Below the pieces are notes generated by a model, which searched no databases, was not told the DNA's origin, and saw only the letters and a program-made list of their open reading frames with translations. Shown here in pieces: positions 1 through 7,932 of a stretch of DNA of 10,860 nucleotides. Within the stretch, counting starts at the first letter, position 1; each line of letters starts with the position of its first letter. The DNA is from Bdellovibrio sp. (GTDB lineage Bacteria; Bdellovibrionota; Bdellovibrionia; Bdellovibrionales; Bdellovibrionaceae): positions 1 to 10,860 of the forward strand of contig JAGIAF010000098.1 in NCBI GenBank assembly GCA_017745015.1, read 5' to 3'. Position numbers and translations under genes: made by a program.

Positions 1-213
1 ATCGAATACAAAGCCCGAATCACTCGTGCGCAGTTGAATTTTTTGATAAAACGTGAAGCTCTGACTGTTGCTGTTCACACCTTGATAAAGGTCGTGATAA
101 GTGAAGTCACCGCTCAAGCTGCCTAAATCGGTCGAGCCTTCCGCATTGCCCAAATTAATTGAGCAGGCACTAAGCAACAATAGGCTGAAACAAACAACGA
201 CTGAGTTTTTCAT
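1..213 (-). CDS. Putative lipoprotein, N-terminal 71 residues (3' end outside window)
   Basis: An open frame runs on the minus strand from an ATG at 213 to the left edge without a stop. The first 17 residues form a lipoprotein signal: Lys at position 2, a hydrophobic stretch (VVVCFSLLLL) and a lipobox Leu-Ser-Ala-Cys ending at Cys17. By family rules the mature protein would be lipidated on Cys17. Ser at +2 argues against inner-membrane retention under the E. coli rule, so outer-membrane sorting is likely. A GAGGT ribosome binding site lies at 218-222, four bases before the ATG, which supports this start. The visible mature part is rich in Ser, Gly, Asn and aromatic residues, as in a beta-rich periplasmic domain, and I recognise no family. 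It diverges from the protease gene. The lipoprotein call is firm; the function is unknown. Confidence 0.8.
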   Translation of the reverse strand, partial: MKNSVVVCFSLLLLSACSINLGNAEGSTDLGSLSGDFTYHDLYQGVNSNSQSFTFYQKIQLRTSDSGFVFD

Positions 214-363
214 AATTACCTCATCGGTGCTCCCGGACTCACCTTTAAGATGAGAGCGATTCTTGCTTCATTGTCTCACTTTGAGGCGCTCGCTTCGAGT
301 TTAATGTTCTTCATCTCGACAAAAATCTGCCGATAAGACTTTTGAGAGAAAGGGGAATTCTTC
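214..363. promoter_or_regulatory. Divergent intergenic region between lipoprotein and protease genes
   Basis: This 150-base gap must hold the promoters of both flanking divergent genes. Visible signals are the minus-strand ribosome binding site GAGGT at 218-222, the plus-strand site AAAGGGGA at about 349-356, and a GCCGATAA box at 329-336 (listed separately). I found no convincing sigma70 -35/-10 pair for the lipoprotein gene and no strong inverted repeat. Confidence 0.6.
329..337 (+). promoter_or_regulatory. Candidate -10 element GCCGATAA for the protease gene
   Basis: GCCGATAA at 329-336 is identical to the -10 consensus of sigma28 (FliA) promoters. It would place transcription start near 343-346, just before the ribosome binding site at 349-356, which is the right geometry for the gene at 364. 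The expected upstream TAAA box 15 bases away is not there: 310-313 reads TTCA. So this may instead be a poor extended -10 for the housekeeping sigma factor (TGCCGATAAG), or chance. Confidence 0.35.
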
Positions 364-1716
364 ATGTTTTCTCGCAAATGGTTGATTGCATCTGGCACTG
401 TCGGCTTCTTGTTCTTTGGTGGACTTGGTGCCTATCTATATATGACAGACACCGCCCCTTCTCGCTCTCAAAGCTCTAGCAAAAAGGGCCGTCTTTTCGA
501 ACAATCCGCCATCAGCTCACAAACTGACAAGGTTGTGGACGAGCCCAGCGCTCTGTTTAATGACCCTGCTGTGAATCAAGCTTGGGGCTTGAAAAAGTCC
601 GATGCGGCTCGCGCTTGGTCTGTAAGCCATGGCAGCAAAGACATTATCGTGGCGGTGATCGATACAGGTATCGATGAACATCACGAAGACCTCTCCGATA
701 ATCTTTGGGAGAATCCAGGTGAAACTGGTAAAGATGCTCAAGGGCGCAACAAGGCTTCTAACGGCATTGATGACGACGGCAATGGTTTTATTGACGACGT
801 TCATGGTTGGAACTTTGTTTCTAACAATAACAAACTCGACGACAATCACGGTCACGGAACCCATATCGCCGGTATCATCGGCGCTGAAGCTGGTAACGGT
901 AAAGGCATCGTAGGCATCTCTCCTCTGGTGAGCTTGATGGTTCTTAAATATTACGATCCAAAAGTTCCCAACACAGATAATTTGAAAAACACTGTGGCAG
1001 CGATTCGCTACGCCGTGAAAATGGGCGCTAAGATCATCAATTACTCTGGTGGTGGTACCGAGTTCTCTCAAGAAGAGCACGATGCCGTTCAAGAAGCAGA
1101 GAAAAAAGGTGTTCTGTTCGTCGCAGCCGCCGGCAATGAAAGATCAAACTCGGATCAACATCACTACTATCCTGCTGACTATAAATTAAAAAATATCATC
1201 TCTGTCACAGCCTATGACCCTACGGTGCAAGTTCTCGCTTCATCAAATTATGGTATCGAGACGGTGGATATCGCAGCCCCAGGACAAAACATCTTGTCTT
1301 GCTTGCCAGGGAACTCTTACGGTTTTATGACCGGAACCTCTCAAGCGACAGCTTTCGTTTCAGGTGCCGCCGCTTTGGTGATGGCGAGCAAACAAACCTT
1401 CGCCGCGGAAGACGTTAAGAAGTACATCCTTTCAACAGGTGATGCACAAACGCAATTGGCTGCGAAGACTCGTACGTCTCGTCAGTTAAACCTCTATAAA
1501 GCTTTAACGATCCTGGATCAGGGGGTTTCTGCGGCAGGCGTAGCAACAGCCAACGTAGACAGCATGAAGAAGTTAGGACCAGATCCTAATGAAGCCCCAG
1601 CAGGTCGTGCGGCAAATGAAGTCACCGTGTTTGGTCGCTCATTGATTAATGCCATTAATTCAAAACCAAGGCCGGAACGCCTTGGTACGAAAGCCACTGG
1701 AAACGAAGAATACTAG
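364..1716 (+). CDS. Subtilisin-like (S8) serine protease, membrane-anchored or secreted
   Basis: This is a 450-residue serine endopeptidase of the subtilisin family. Residues about 7-26 form one hydrophobic segment after Arg4/Lys5, a signal peptide or signal anchor with no lipobox, so the catalytic domain should lie in the periplasm or outside. All catalytic elements are present: Asp100 in VIDTGID, His164 in NHGHGTHIAG, oxyanion Asn258 in AAAGN and the nucleophile Ser326 in GTSQATAFVSG. Between Asp and His sits an Asp/Gly/Asn-rich loop (residues 134-146, NGIDDDGNGFIDD) that resembles the calcium-binding insert of fervidolysin-type subtilases. The region before the domain is only about 75 residues, and no inhibitor I9 propeptide is recognisable. 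The last 60 residues are polar and probably flexible. A good ribosome binding site (AAAGGGGA, 349-356) supports the ATG. The substrate is unknown; a role in prey digestion is possible but not shown. Confidence 0.94.
   Translation: MFSRKWLIASGTVGFLFFGGLGAYLYMTDTAPSRSQSSSKKGRLFEQSAISSQTDKVVDEPSALFNDPAVNQAWGLKKSDAARAWSVSHGSKDIIVAVIDTGIDEHHEDLSDNLWENPGETGKDAQGRNKASNGIDDDGNGFIDDVHGWNFVSNNNKLDDNHGHGTHIAGIIGAEAGNGKGIVGISPLVSLMVLKYYDPKVPNTDNLKNTVAAIRYAVKMGAKIINYSGGGTEFSQEEHDAVQEAEKKGVLFVAAAGNERSNSDQHHYYPADYKLKNIISVTAYDPTVQVLASSNYGIETVDIAAPGQNILSCLPGNSYGFMTGTSQATAFVSGAAALVMASKQTFAAEDVKKYILSTGDAQTQLAAKTRTSRQLNLYKALTILDQGVSAAGVATANVDSMKKLGPDPNEAPAGRAANEVTVFGRSLINAINSKPRPERLGTKATGNEEY
1661..1686 (-). terminator. 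Probable intrinsic terminator of the zinc-ribbon gene, inside the protease 3' end
   Basis: An 8-bp perfect stem (arms 1665-1672 and 1679-1686, ACCAAGGC and GCCTTGGT on either strand) encloses a 6-base loop. Read on the minus strand the stem is followed by a short T run (TTTTG, counting the last stem base). It lies about 40 bases downstream of the stop of the minus-strand gene that ends at 1725. Read on the plus strand no T run follows, so it would act for the minus strand only. The T tract is short, so strength is uncertain. The same bases encode residues near 435-441 of the protease. Confidence 0.45.
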
Positions 1717-1724
1717 ATCTTTGC

Positions 1725-2522
1725 TTAGTCGACGAAATCAGACAATGACAAGCGTCCGCGAATCATGACAATCAAGCCTGCAGCCATGCAGGCTAATGCC
1801 ACCCCGACACCAATCAGGTTGCGGTGGCCAAGATTCAACATACCCCACAAAATCAGCAGAGCACTTAATGCAAATGGACCGATATACAGGTACTTCATCC
1901 ACTTTGGACGATCTTGCTTCGCCATTTGATTTTTAACCACAGGCTTTTGCGCAAGCTCCACCATCATAAGGCTGTTGATTCTCGCAATCATCTGATCACA
2001 AAGAGCATCGCCCCCTTGAGCCGATTTAAGCTCTTCATACTTCATGATCGCAAAGCGATACGCATCAAGCTCCCCACAACTGCGAATGAATTCTTCGTGC
2101 AATGCTTGGTTTTCGAAGTTCTCAAGAACGTTCTTCCATTTGCGAACGAGGCTTGGCTGAGCACGCAATGTTGGATCCTGAGGCAAGCCCTCCAAACGCT
2201 CAAACAGAACGTGGCACGCGTAGCACTCATGAGATTTACGACCATTCAAAGCTCCACATTTCGGGCAAGACTTCATTTCCTGGCTTTGAACAGGCTCAGA
2301 AATGGCTTCTGGAGCGGATTCTTGCTGCGACATGGCGCGAGGTTTTGCGGAAGGATTAGGCACTAAGAAGGCCAAAACATTCGCCGGGTCCACCGGTGGA
2401 TGTTCGAAACCGAAACGACTTTCGCAAGAAATGCACTGAAATACAGGAGTCTCCGTGTGAACTTCTTCACTCGCAACTTCGTATAATTTGGCGCAACTTG
2501 GGCATCGAACTTTTAATTTCAC
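1725..2522 (-). CDS. Zinc-ribbon (MJ0042-type) membrane protein of unknown function
   Basis: This 265-residue protein has an N-terminal CPSC..CISC zinc ribbon (Cys7, Cys10, Cys30, Cys33) that resembles the MJ0042-type finger seen at the N-terminus of many deltaproteobacterial proteins. A Pro/Ala/Ser/Gln-rich linker (about 55-83) follows, then a second ribbon with CPKC..CYAC (Cys86, Cys89, Cys100, Cys103). A mostly helical segment (about 120-195) leads to two adjacent membrane helices (about 212-231 and 235-255). The metal-binding part probably faces the cytoplasm. The start is GTG at 2522: the first ribbon begins only six residues later and no in-frame ATG precedes it. Only a weak purine-rich site lies upstream. 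It converges on the protease with 8 bases between stops and is back to back with lnt. No function can be assigned from sequence; a sensor, scaffold or membrane quality-control role would be speculation. Confidence 0.85.
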   Translation of the reverse strand: MKLKVRCPSCAKLYEVASEEVHTETPVFQCISCESRFGFEHPPVDPANVLAFLVPNPSAKPRAMSQQESAPEAISEPVQSQEMKSCPKCGALNGRKSHECYACHVLFERLEGLPQDPTLRAQPSLVRKWKNVLENFENQALHEEFIRSCGELDAYRFAIMKYEELKSAQGGDALCDQMIARINSLMMVELAQKPVVKNQMAKQDRPKWMKYLYIGPFALSALLILWGMLNLGHRNLIGVGVALACMAAGLIVMIRGRLSLSDFVD

Positions 2523-2555
2523 GTGGACTCACTCACTCTTTGTGTTACTAATACC

Positions 2556-4175
2556 ATGATGAAGAGATGGATACAAATATTCAAGCACAAAGCCTACGAT
2601 TTACGTTGGGCATTACTCTCGGGAATTTTGGTCGGAACGAGCTACATTCCCCTTCCTCCCTGGGCCCTCCTCTTCTGCTACCTTCCTCTGTGGATGACTG
2701 TCACTGCAAAACCTTCGGGAGAAAATTCCGTTAAGCGCGCTCTGTGGAGTGGTTGGCTGACGCAATTCACTCTGACAGCAATTGGTTTTCATTGGATTGC
2801 CTACACCGCGCACGAGTACGGCATGCTTCCGTGGTCGGTGTCTTTTGCGGCCTTGCTACTTTTTTGTGCGTTCATGCATCTCTACATCCCGGCAGCTGTG
2901 GGCTTAGGCGTTTTCCTACAAAACCGATTCGCGCTTTCGCGAGTTCAAACTTTATTCAGCATCGCCCTGCTGCACGCACTTCTTGAGCGCGTGTGGCCCG
3001 TCATATTCGACTGGCATTTGGGATACACGCTGATCGGTGCGCACATCCCGGCTTACCAATGGGCCGACGTAATTGGCTTCCAAGGTTTGTCGGCGATGAT
3101 TTTGTTGATCAACGCCTGGGTTGGTTACATCTGGTTGAAACAACACGAAATGAAAAAAGCGTTGAGCCATTTGGCCGTGCTTTTGCTCTTAGTCGTCGGT
3201 TTGATCGTGTCGGGCTCCATACATAGTGAAAAATGGAATCACTTTGACCGTGAGTTCAAAGCCACCCTCATACAAGCCAACATCGGCAACACCGAAAAGA
3301 TCCAAGCCGAAAAAGGCCGCGGAGCTCAAGAGTTCATCACCAATAAATTTACGACGATGACCCAAGAGGCCTTCATCAACTTTCCTGACACCGATCTTTT
3401 CGTGTGGCCAGAAACAGCGTTCCCCGATTATTTGGATCAACACCTTCTGAACCGCAAGCACGCACAGCTTTTGGCTCAAGGCCTGACTTCGGTGAATCGT
3501 CCGCTTTTAACCGGAGCTTACTCTCGCGCGGAAGGCATGGATCCTCGCAATGATCACGCGACTTTCAATGCGCTATTCTTGGTCGACGGCCAAGCTAACA
3601 GCATTTCTCCGCCGTATTTGAAAACGAACCTTTTAGCTTTTGGTGAATATCTGCCATTCAGCGAGACGTTCCCGATTTTATTGAAGTGGTTGCCGTTCAT
3701 TTCTAATTTCGGTCGCGGTCAAGGACCCATTGCCATGACGTGGCCTCTTCATGGCGAAACTATTCACTTGGGTGGACAGATTTGTTACGAAGGTTTGGAT
3801 GCAGCCTTCTCTCGCGGCCTTGCGGAAAAGAACGTCGATGTTTTGGTGAATGTCACCAACGATTCTTGGTTCGGCAAACCTTTTGAGCCCAACCAACACA
3901 TGTACATGACATTGGCTCGCGCTATCGAAACTCGTCGTCCGCTGATTCGTTCAACCAATACAGGGATCAGCACAGCTATTCTTGCAAACGGTGACATTCA
4001 ACAAAGATCACCGGTCTATCAAGAGTGGTCTGGCCAATTTACAATAAAATACTTGAAAGACGCACCGACCACTCTTTACGTTCTATGGGGACATTGGGAT
4101 TGGATTCTTCTTTTGCTAAGCCTTGGTGCCATTGTTCTGACAGGAGCCCTTCATGCAAGATCTCGTCGTTCTTGA
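2556..4175 (+). CDS. lnt: Apolipoprotein N-acyltransferase
   Basis: Lnt transfers an acyl chain from a phospholipid to the N-terminal diacylglyceryl-cysteine of apolipoproteins, the last step of lipoprotein maturation at the inner membrane. The product has 539 residues from this start (E. coli about 512). The N-terminal half carries several membrane helices, a nitrilase-fold (CN hydrolase) domain spans about 233-500, and a last helix lies near 515-533. The catalytic triad is visible: Glu286 in VWPETAF, Lys356 in PYLKTNLLAFGEYLPF and Cys410 in GGQICYEG. VTNDSWFG and the AIETRRPLIRSTNTGIS segment are also typical. The frame is open back to a GTG at 2523 that abuts the divergent start. ATG 2556 (or 2559) is preferred because it leaves the usual short basic N-terminus before the first helix. 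Neither start has a clear ribosome binding site. It overlaps mutS2 by 23 bases, so the two are co-transcribed. Confidence 0.95.
   Translation: MMKRWIQIFKHKAYDLRWALLSGILVGTSYIPLPPWALLFCYLPLWMTVTAKPSGENSVKRALWSGWLTQFTLTAIGFHWIAYTAHEYGMLPWSVSFAALLLFCAFMHLYIPAAVGLGVFLQNRFALSRVQTLFSIALLHALLERVWPVIFDWHLGYTLIGAHIPAYQWADVIGFQGLSAMILLINAWVGYIWLKQHEMKKALSHLAVLLLLVVGLIVSGSIHSEKWNHFDREFKATLIQANIGNTEKIQAEKGRGAQEFITNKFTTMTQEAFINFPDTDLFVWPETAFPDYLDQHLLNRKHAQLLAQGLTSVNRPLLTGAYSRAEGMDPRNDHATFNALFLVDGQANSISPPYLKTNLLAFGEYLPFSETFPILLKWLPFISNFGRGQGPIAMTWPLHGETIHLGGQICYEGLDAAFSRGLAEKNVDVLVNVTNDSWFGKPFEPNQHMYMTLARAIETRRPLIRSTNTGISTAILANGDIQQRSPVYQEWSGQFTIKYLKDAPTTLYVLWGHWDWILLLLSLGAIVLTGALHARSRRS
4141..4146 (+). 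promoter_or_regulatory. Ribosome binding site of mutS2 inside lnt
   Basis: CAGGAG lies six bases before the mutS2 ATG at 4153 and within the last codons of lnt. It fixes the mutS2 start and the 23-base overlap, and it suggests translational coupling. Confidence 0.75.
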
Positions 4176-6483
4176 TTGGATAGAAATTCTAGAAAAAATT
4201 AAATCCCACGCAACCAGCGATGCGGGCCGCGAAGCAGTCTTGCTGATGAAGCCTTTGTCTTCGCCAGAACAAGCTTATGTGAGTTTTGAAGAGATCGCTC
4301 ATGCTACGGAAGTATTGAATCAAGGTGTTCGTCCATTCATGCAAAGTTTGGATTTATACTCCACGTGGATCACACGTCTTAAAAAAAATGCAGTTCTTAA
4401 AACTTTGGAGATCAAAGACGTTCGCAGTTTCTGTATTGAAGCTTTAGCTTTGAAAGAAGCTCTTACTCCGATAGAAAACGACTGGGCCCAAAGATTTTCG
4501 AAAAGTTTGATGGATGCAGAAGAACCTCTTTCAGCTATCGACCAAATCCTCACGCCGGGCGGAGAGATTCGTTCCGATGCCAGTGAGACTTTGTACCGTC
4601 TCTTTAAAGAAAAAGAGCGTCTGGCTCGAGAAGTACAAACGACTCTGGATCGCCTCGTTCGTGATCACGAGATGGAAAATGTCATTCAAGATAAATACGT
4701 TACAACACGCGAAGGCCGTTGGGTTCTTCCTGTAAAAAGCGGCATGCAACATCGCTTGCCCGGCGTGATTCACGGATCCTCGCAATCAAAGCAAACCGTC
4801 TTCATCGAACCAGAAAAAGTTATTCCTGCGAACAATCGCCTGCGCCAAGTGGAAGCGGAAATTGAAGACGAGATCGAAAGACTTTTAACTGAGCTTTCTC
4901 GCTATCTTTCTTCGCAGAGCTCTGACATTGAAAGCACACGCTTGTTGATGGAAGAAGCTGATGTGCGTTTTTCACAAGCGCAATTCAGCAATCTGGTTGA
5001 TGCTCATCCGATCGAGTTTTCAAAAGATGCCATGGAACTTATCGAAGTTCGCCACCCGCTTTTGCAATTGGCGGGCAAAACTGTTGTTTCCAATACCGTT
5101 CTCTTGGAAGGTTCAAAAACGATTTTGCTTCTGAGCGGACCCAACGCCGGTGGTAAAACTGTTCTTTTGAAATCATTGGGCCTGGCCGCGCAAATGGCGC
5201 GCTGTGGACTTCCCATTTGTGCAAGCGAAACATCTCGCCTGCCCTTCTTTAACGACGTCCTGATCGGCATCGGCGACTCACAAAGTGTCGACGAAGAACT
5301 CAGTACTTTTGCTGCTCACTTGAAGATTTTAAGCAAGGCTGCTGCCGTTAAAGGACCGCAGAATTTGATTTTGATTGACGAGATCTGCGGCTCGACGGAT
5401 CCCGAAGAAGGCAGCGCTTTGGCTCGCGCCTTTATCGAAGCCTTCTCTGACAATGGCGTCTTTGCAGTGATCACTTCGCACTTAGGACCGTTAAAATCTG
5501 GCTGGACTGAAGAAAGCCGTGTTCTGAATGGCAGTATGGAGTACGACCCGAAGACGGGCCGTCCGACATATCAATTCCTTGCTGGTATTCCGGGGGATTC
5601 GCTTGCGATTCAAACGGCTAAGCGCACCGGAGTTTCTCAGGCTATCGTGCAACGAGCTCTGGATGTCTTAGCTCCAGCCACTCGGGCCCGCCTTGAAGGC
5701 CTTGAGCAAATTGAACGCTTAAAAAGCGATATCAATATCCTGCAAGAGCATTTGAAAAAAGAAACCAAGAAAGCCGTTGAAACGAAAAAGAAATACGAAG
5801 GCTTGCTTGAACAGTTCAACAAAGACAAAGACGAATGGTTACAGCGCACATTGAAAAAAGCGGAGCGCAAAGTAGAAGAAGCCATCGCTCAGGCGAAGGT
5901 CGCTGAAACTTTCAAACGCCACACGGCTTTGCAGGAAATCAAATATCAATTGCCCGAGATTGTGAAAGCAAAACCTGTCATTCAACCAGGGGCTCCACAA
6001 AATGCGGCGGAATTTGCAAAAAAATTCCCGACGGGCTCGAAGGTATTCGTTCCCAGCTTAAACCAAGATGGCATTGTACAAAGTGCACCCAACAACAAAG
6101 GGGATCTGATGATTCTCTCTGGATCCGTGCGCTTGCAAGTGAACTGGCAAGATCTTAAACTTCCAGGAAAGCCGCAAAATCCAACGTCACAATTGGTACG
6201 TAAAAACTCAGGTTATTCCGTTTCCATGGCCGATGAAGACCGTACTTTGGATTTGCGCGGTAAAACTGTCGAAGAAGCTCTTTCCGAGTTGGAAGTTGCT
6301 TTGGATAAAGCTTCGCAGACTCGCGAAGATCGCTTGAAGGTTATCCATGGCCACGGCACCGAGGCCCTTAAAAAAGCAGTACGTACGTACTTGTCTCGCT
6401 CGGTCTATGTGAAGAAGTGGAAAGCTGGCTCTCCTGAAAGCGGCGGCGATGGCATTACTTGGGTAGAGATCGGCGAAGCCTAG
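4153..6483 (+). CDS. mutS2: Endonuclease MutS2 (MutS-like ATPase with Smr domain)
   Basis: MutS2 is a cytoplasmic ABC-type ATPase that suppresses homologous recombination in some bacteria and acts on collided ribosomes in others. The 776-residue length is normal for the family. The MutS core/lever and clamp helices occupy about 1-290. The ATPase has Walker A GPNAGGKT at 329-336, a signature segment around 375-390 (GDSQSVDEELSTF), Walker B LILIDE at 405-410 followed by CGSTDPEEGSALA, and a switch His443 in TSHLGPLK. A charged coiled coil covers about 515-590, then a small beta domain (about 626-670). A C-terminal Smr domain (about 697-773) carries the LDLR motif at 699-702 and HGHG at 732-735. 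The mismatch-recognition domain I of MutS is absent, as expected. The Smr motif reads HGHGTEALKK where many homologues have HGKGTGAL. It follows lnt with overlap and precedes the next gene by 15 bases. Confidence 0.97.
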   Translation: MQDLVVLDWIEILEKIKSHATSDAGREAVLLMKPLSSPEQAYVSFEEIAHATEVLNQGVRPFMQSLDLYSTWITRLKKNAVLKTLEIKDVRSFCIEALALKEALTPIENDWAQRFSKSLMDAEEPLSAIDQILTPGGEIRSDASETLYRLFKEKERLAREVQTTLDRLVRDHEMENVIQDKYVTTREGRWVLPVKSGMQHRLPGVIHGSSQSKQTVFIEPEKVIPANNRLRQVEAEIEDEIERLLTELSRYLSSQSSDIESTRLLMEEADVRFSQAQFSNLVDAHPIEFSKDAMELIEVRHPLLQLAGKTVVSNTVLLEGSKTILLLSGPNAGGKTVLLKSLGLAAQMARCGLPICASETSRLPFFNDVLIGIGDSQSVDEELSTFAAHLKILSKAAAVKGPQNLILIDEICGSTDPEEGSALARAFIEAFSDNGVFAVITSHLGPLKSGWTEESRVLNGSMEYDPKTGRPTYQFLAGIPGDSLAIQTAKRTGVSQAIVQRALDVLAPATRARLEGLEQIERLKSDINILQEHLKKETKKAVETKKKYEGLLEQFNKDKDEWLQRTLKKAERKVEEAIAQAKVAETFKRHTALQEIKYQLPEIVKAKPVIQPGAPQNAAEFAKKFPTGSKVFVPSLNQDGIVQSAPNNKGDLMILSGSVRLQVNWQDLKLPGKPQNPTSQLVRKNSGYSVSMADEDRTLDLRGKTVEEALSELEVALDKASQTREDRLKVIHGHGTEALKKAVRTYLSRSVYVKKWKAGSPESGGDGITWVEIGEA

Positions 6484-6485
6484 TC

Positions 6486-6492
6486 AAAGGAG
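6486..6492 (+). promoter_or_regulatory. Strong ribosome binding site that selects a TTG start
   Basis: AAAGGAG, close to the full anti-16S complement, ends six bases before TTG at 6499. No ATG lies nearby in frame and the hydrophobic N-terminus begins directly after it, so this site decides the start of the lipase maturation factor homologue. Confidence 0.8.
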
Positions 6493-6498
6493 AATCCG

Positions 6499-7932
6499 TT
6501 GAGCCATTACTTTATTGCCAGCTGGATGACTGGCAAAGTGCTCGCGCTGTCTTATTTTATCGCCTTCTTGTCGCTCTCAACCCAGGTTCTTGGACTCTTT
6601 GGGAAGAGCGGCATTCTTTCTATCGATCACCTTTTAAATCTTTTAGATAAAGAACTTGGCGTCAATCGCTTCCGTCATTTCCCTTCCCTGTTTTGGTTTG
6701 CTTCCTCGGATTTTGTTTTGAAGGTGACATGTCTGATTGGCATGCTGGCTTCTTCATTGGCGTTCTTAGGTTTTAGCCAAGGATGGATGTTTGTCCTTTG
6801 CTGGCTCTGCTATCTTTCCTTTGTCAGTTGTGGGCAAGTTTTCCTTTCATATCAATGGGACAGCCTCCTCTTAGAGTTGGGCTTCCTGGGAATCTTCTTT
6901 GCTCCCTTACAAATAGAGTGGCTGCCTTTTGCCGGCTATGAAATTCATCCCTTGGTTTTGGGAATGGTTTGGATTTTGTTGTTCAAGCTGATGTTCAGCT
7001 CGGGCGTTGTGAAACTAACCAACAAAGATCCTGCCTGGAAAAATCTGACCGCTCTGAGATTTCATTTCTGGACTCAGCCTCTGCCAAATGCGATTTCTTA
7101 CTTCCTTGATAAAATGCCTCTGTGGTTTCAAAAAGCCAGCACCGCACTTATGTTCACTATCGAATTGGCTGTTCCATTTTTTATCTTTATTCCTGGAAAA
7201 CCGGCCTTTGTCGCCGCTTGTTTATTGCTGCTTCTGCAAACCCTGATCATTCTGACCGGTAACTTTGCGTTCTTCAATATCATCACCATCGGACTTTGCT
7301 TCAGTATCATCCCCGATAACTTTTGGAGTCTGCCGCTACATTCATTCGTGGAACCAATCAGTGTTTCCTATCCCCTGGCTTTAATCGTTCTGATAATGAC
7401 TTTGCCGGCGTCGCTCTTTTGGATTTACAAAACTCTTTTTGAGAAAAGCAAAGCACTCGATTTCATGCTTCCCTATATGCGTGCCTTATATCCCCTACGT
7501 ATTTCGAATCCCTACGGACTCTTTGCAGTGATGACCAAGGCTCGACCAGAACTTGTACTAGAAGGCAGCGACGACGGAGAACACTGGCTTGAGTATGAGT
7601 TTAAGCACAAGCCTACGGATTTGAAAAAGATGCCGACTTTTATTGCACCTTTTCAGCCTCGTTTAGATTGGCAAATGTGGTTTGCAGCACTGGAAACATT
7701 TAATGAAAACCTCTGGCTACAAAACCTGGTCACTCGTTTGTTCGAAGAGTCTGCCGAAGTCCAAGAACTTTTAGCAAAAGATCCCTTTGGTGGAAAGTCA
7801 CCGCACTATCTACGTATTGTTAAATACAACTATCATTTTAGCTCTTTGGAAGAGCTAAAGAAAAAGGGCCAGTGGTGGACTAGAACTTCGATTGGAGTTT
7901 ACAGTCCTATTTTTGCACGAGATGATTCTTAG
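6499..7932 (+). CDS. Lipase maturation factor family membrane protein
   Basis: This 477-residue protein resembles the LMF1/LMF2 family. In animals those proteins sit in the endoplasmic reticulum and help dimeric lipases fold; the role of bacterial members is not established. About eight or nine hydrophobic segments span residues 15-310. Family hallmarks are visible: QWDSLLLELGFL at 119-130, FKLMFSSGVVKLTNKDPAW at 162-180, the following LTALRFHFWTQPLPN at 183-197, and, in the soluble C-terminal domain, PFQPRLDWQMWFAAL at 384-398 after a short beta-rich stretch (WLEYEFKHKPTD). The TTG start is supported by an AAAGGAG site. It lies 15 bases after mutS2 and its stop overlaps or abuts the kinase start. 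Sharing a transcript with lnt suggests an envelope or lipid-related role, which is inference. Family membership is quite sure, function is not. Confidence 0.9.
   Translation: MSHYFIASWMTGKVLALSYFIAFLSLSTQVLGLFGKSGILSIDHLLNLLDKELGVNRFRHFPSLFWFASSDFVLKVTCLIGMLASSLAFLGFSQGWMFVLCWLCYLSFVSCGQVFLSYQWDSLLLELGFLGIFFAPLQIEWLPFAGYEIHPLVLGMVWILLFKLMFSSGVVKLTNKDPAWKNLTALRFHFWTQPLPNAISYFLDKMPLWFQKASTALMFTIELAVPFFIFIPGKPAFVAACLLLLLQTLIILTGNFAFFNIITIGLCFSIIPDNFWSLPLHSFVEPISVSYPLALIVLIMTLPASLFWIYKTLFEKSKALDFMLPYMRALYPLRISNPYGLFAVMTKARPELVLEGSDDGEHWLEYEFKHKPTDLKKMPTFIAPFQPRLDWQMWFAALETFNENLWLQNLVTRLFEESAEVQELLAKDPFGGKSPHYLRIVKYNYHFSSLEELKKKGQWWTRTSIGVYSPIFARDDS

Noticed and set aside
517..1092. 191-codon open frame on the minus strand inside the protease gene
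   Set aside because: It lies wholly opposite a frame with all subtilisin motifs, its translation resembles no family, and no ribosome binding site precedes it.
1914..2366. Plus-strand open frames opposite the zinc-ribbon gene (also 2102-2359)
   Set aside because: The minus-strand frame has two intact zinc ribbons and membrane helices. The plus-strand translations are basic, low-quality shadows.
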